Assembly (NCBI GenBank): GCA_946623485.1
Contig: CAMORF010000149.1
Coordinates: 1-6,179 of the forward strand
DNA from: an uncultured Clostridia bacterium
GTDB taxonomy: Bacteria > Bacillota > Clostridia > Lachnospirales > Lachnospiraceae
Direction: 5' to 3'
Length of the DNA: 6,179 nucleotides
Part shown: positions 5,311 to 6,179 of the stretch, piece after piece
Layout of the letters: every line of letters starts with the position of its first letter
Numbering within the stretch: position 1 is the first letter of the stretch
Notes under the pieces: generated by a model
Database searches by the model: none
What the model was told of the DNA's origin: nothing
The model's input: only the letters and a program-made list of their open reading frames with translations
Made by a program: the position numbers and the translations under genes

Positions 5311-6091
5311 CTCCGAAGTAATGGTGCTCTTTCAGATATGCAAGAGAAACCTCAGTGTCCTGTAATGTGTTTGTCTCCACTGTCACATACGCAAACCGGT
5401 TCATCTGCCTGAACAGGGCGTCCGCAAGCCCCCAGTCTACGCTGCCCTGTCCGAGGGGAAGATGGGTATCATCCCTTCCTTCATTGTCTGACAGATGCAG
5501 ATAGCCGATCCAGTCCTGCAGCTGCTCAAACCAATCCTCAAGCCGCATCCTGGAATAATTCGCATGCCCCAGGTCAAGGCAGACACCAATCCTTGTGTCC
5601 GTGATCCTGCGCATCAGCGTGCGGATGGGAACCGCATCGATGTCAGGGCTGTTCTCTATGAAAATGTTCAGGTTCCACTCTCCCGCCAGCTCCTCATAAA
5701 AACCGGCGCATGTTCCGGCCCAGAAGTCCAGATAATCCCCCCGCAGAAATGGAAAACAGGAGGAATGGAACACCACGTTCTTTGCGCCAAGGGACGCGGC
5801 AAGCGCGCAGCTTTGCCTGCACCGCTCCCGTGACAAAGCCCGGAACCCTTCATCGCCGCTCCCCGGGTTCACATCGATAAATGCGCCATGGAACGATGCC
5901 GCAAGGCCGCTGTCCTGGTACCATTTCCGGCAGACGTCTGAAAACTCCGGGTCATTCAGCGCCCCCGGCACTGACAGTTCCAGCACCTCAAAGCTGCACC
6001 TCTCCCTGCCTGCCAGCGCCCGCCACGCTTCCCTGTCAGAATAATGCGGCTGGATCTGAAGACTGGTGATTCCGGCTTTTTGTTCCATCAT
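5306..6091 (-). CDS. Sugar phosphate isomerase/epimerase-like TIM-barrel protein
   Basis: This 261-residue protein has the pattern of the xylose-isomerase-like TIM barrel family (AP endonuclease 2 superfamily): ASFHGAFIDVNPGSGD, then VVFHSSCFPF, IFIENSPD, GVCLDLGHAN, YLHLSDNEGRDDTHLPLGQG and YVTVETN. The Glu of ENSPD, Asp and His of CLDLGHAN, and the His and Asp residues of the HLSDN...DDTH block are the expected divalent-metal ligands. Members isomerise or epimerise sugars, inositols or related hydroxy acids, and some are endonuclease IV; the length and the LHLSDN block favour a sugar enzyme. The substrate cannot be named. The start is ATG 6091 (or the adjoining ATG 6088), behind GGAGGAGGAG ending six bases upstream. 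The TAG stop (5306-5308) lies in the outer end of the palindromic element. No convincing promoter is visible in the 72 bases between this gene and the repeat at the window edge, so it may belong to an operon entering from the right. Confidence 0.88.
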   Translation of the reverse strand: MMEQKAGITSLQIQPHYSDREAWRALAGRERCSFEVLELSVPGALNDPEFSDVCRKWYQDSGLAASFHGAFIDVNPGSGDEGFRALSRERCRQSCALAASLGAKNVVFHSSCFPFLRGDYLDFWAGTCAGFYEELAGEWNLNIFIENSPDIDAVPIRTLMRRITDTRIGVCLDLGHANYSRMRLEDWFEQLQDWIGYLHLSDNEGRDDTHLPLGQGSVDWGLADALFRQMNRFAYVTVETNTLQDTEVSLAYLKEHHYFGA

Positions 6092-6163
6092 TCAGCACTC
6101 CTCCTCCCCACTATGTCAAGCGATTTTGAATCAAATCCGCAAGTCATTTCTGAGCTTCCATAT

Positions 6164-6179
6164 CTTAGGATCTGTTACA
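6164..6179. repeat. Edge of an apparent second copy of the palindromic element
   Basis: The last 16 bases, CTTAGGATCTGTTACA, are the exact reverse complement of 5295-5310, the outer right end of the palindrome. The match runs to the end of the window, so the rest of the copy cannot be seen. A 16-base exact match at the correct terminus is unlikely by chance, and it places the isomerase gene between two copies. Confidence 0.7.

Noticed and set aside
6110..6163. Promoter for the isomerase gene (a TTGACA at about 6115-6120 on the minus strand)
   Set aside because: The TTGACA lies almost against the ribosome binding site, leaving no room for a -10 hexamer and start point before the gene.

Overview
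The window looks like chromosomal DNA from a Gram-positive, probably clostridial (Lachnospiraceae-like) bacterium of moderately high GC content. The grounds are strong AGGAGG-type ribosome binding sites, short intergenic spaces, sigma-70-type promoter hexamers and protein sequences of firmicute style. The species cannot be named from the sequence alone.

Layout. (1) Positions 1-2476, minus strand: the first 825 codons of carB, the large subunit of carbamoyl-phosphate synthase; the gene runs off the left edge. (2) Positions 2477-2865: a 389-bp divergent control region. It holds an ARG-box-like site overlapping a possible carB -10, a 15-bp tandem duplication in the carB leader, and a good promoter for the rightward gene. 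(3) Positions 2866-3489, plus strand: a CYTH-domain protein of the triphosphate tunnel metalloenzyme fold. (4) Positions 3483-3637: a degenerate array of nine 17-bp direct repeats that fills the space between two convergent genes and contributes the stop codon of each. (5) Positions 3619-5046, minus strand: a PAS-containing class III nucleotidyl cyclase with intact catalytic residues, a Glu at the purine-specifying position and an extra C-terminal domain that may be PilZ-like. (6) Positions 5151-5310: a long imperfect palindrome, probably a MITE-like or otherwise dispersed repeat. (7) Positions 5306-6091, minus strand: a sugar phosphate isomerase/epimerase-like TIM-barrel protein. (8) Positions 6164-6179: the first bases of what appears to be a second copy of the palindrome, so the isomerase gene is bracketed by copies of one repeat.

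The genes do not form one obvious pathway. carB is housekeeping (pyrimidine and arginine synthesis) and has no carA beside it in the window. The CYTH protein and the class III cyclase are convergent neighbours, and both fold families act on triphosphates (the CYTH family includes class IV adenylate cyclases), but a functional link is only a hypothesis. The least ordinary items are the 17-bp array, the paired palindromic elements, the cyclase's unusual specificity residues and C-terminal domain, and a roughly 50-residue Gly/Ala/Ser-rich linker inside CarB.
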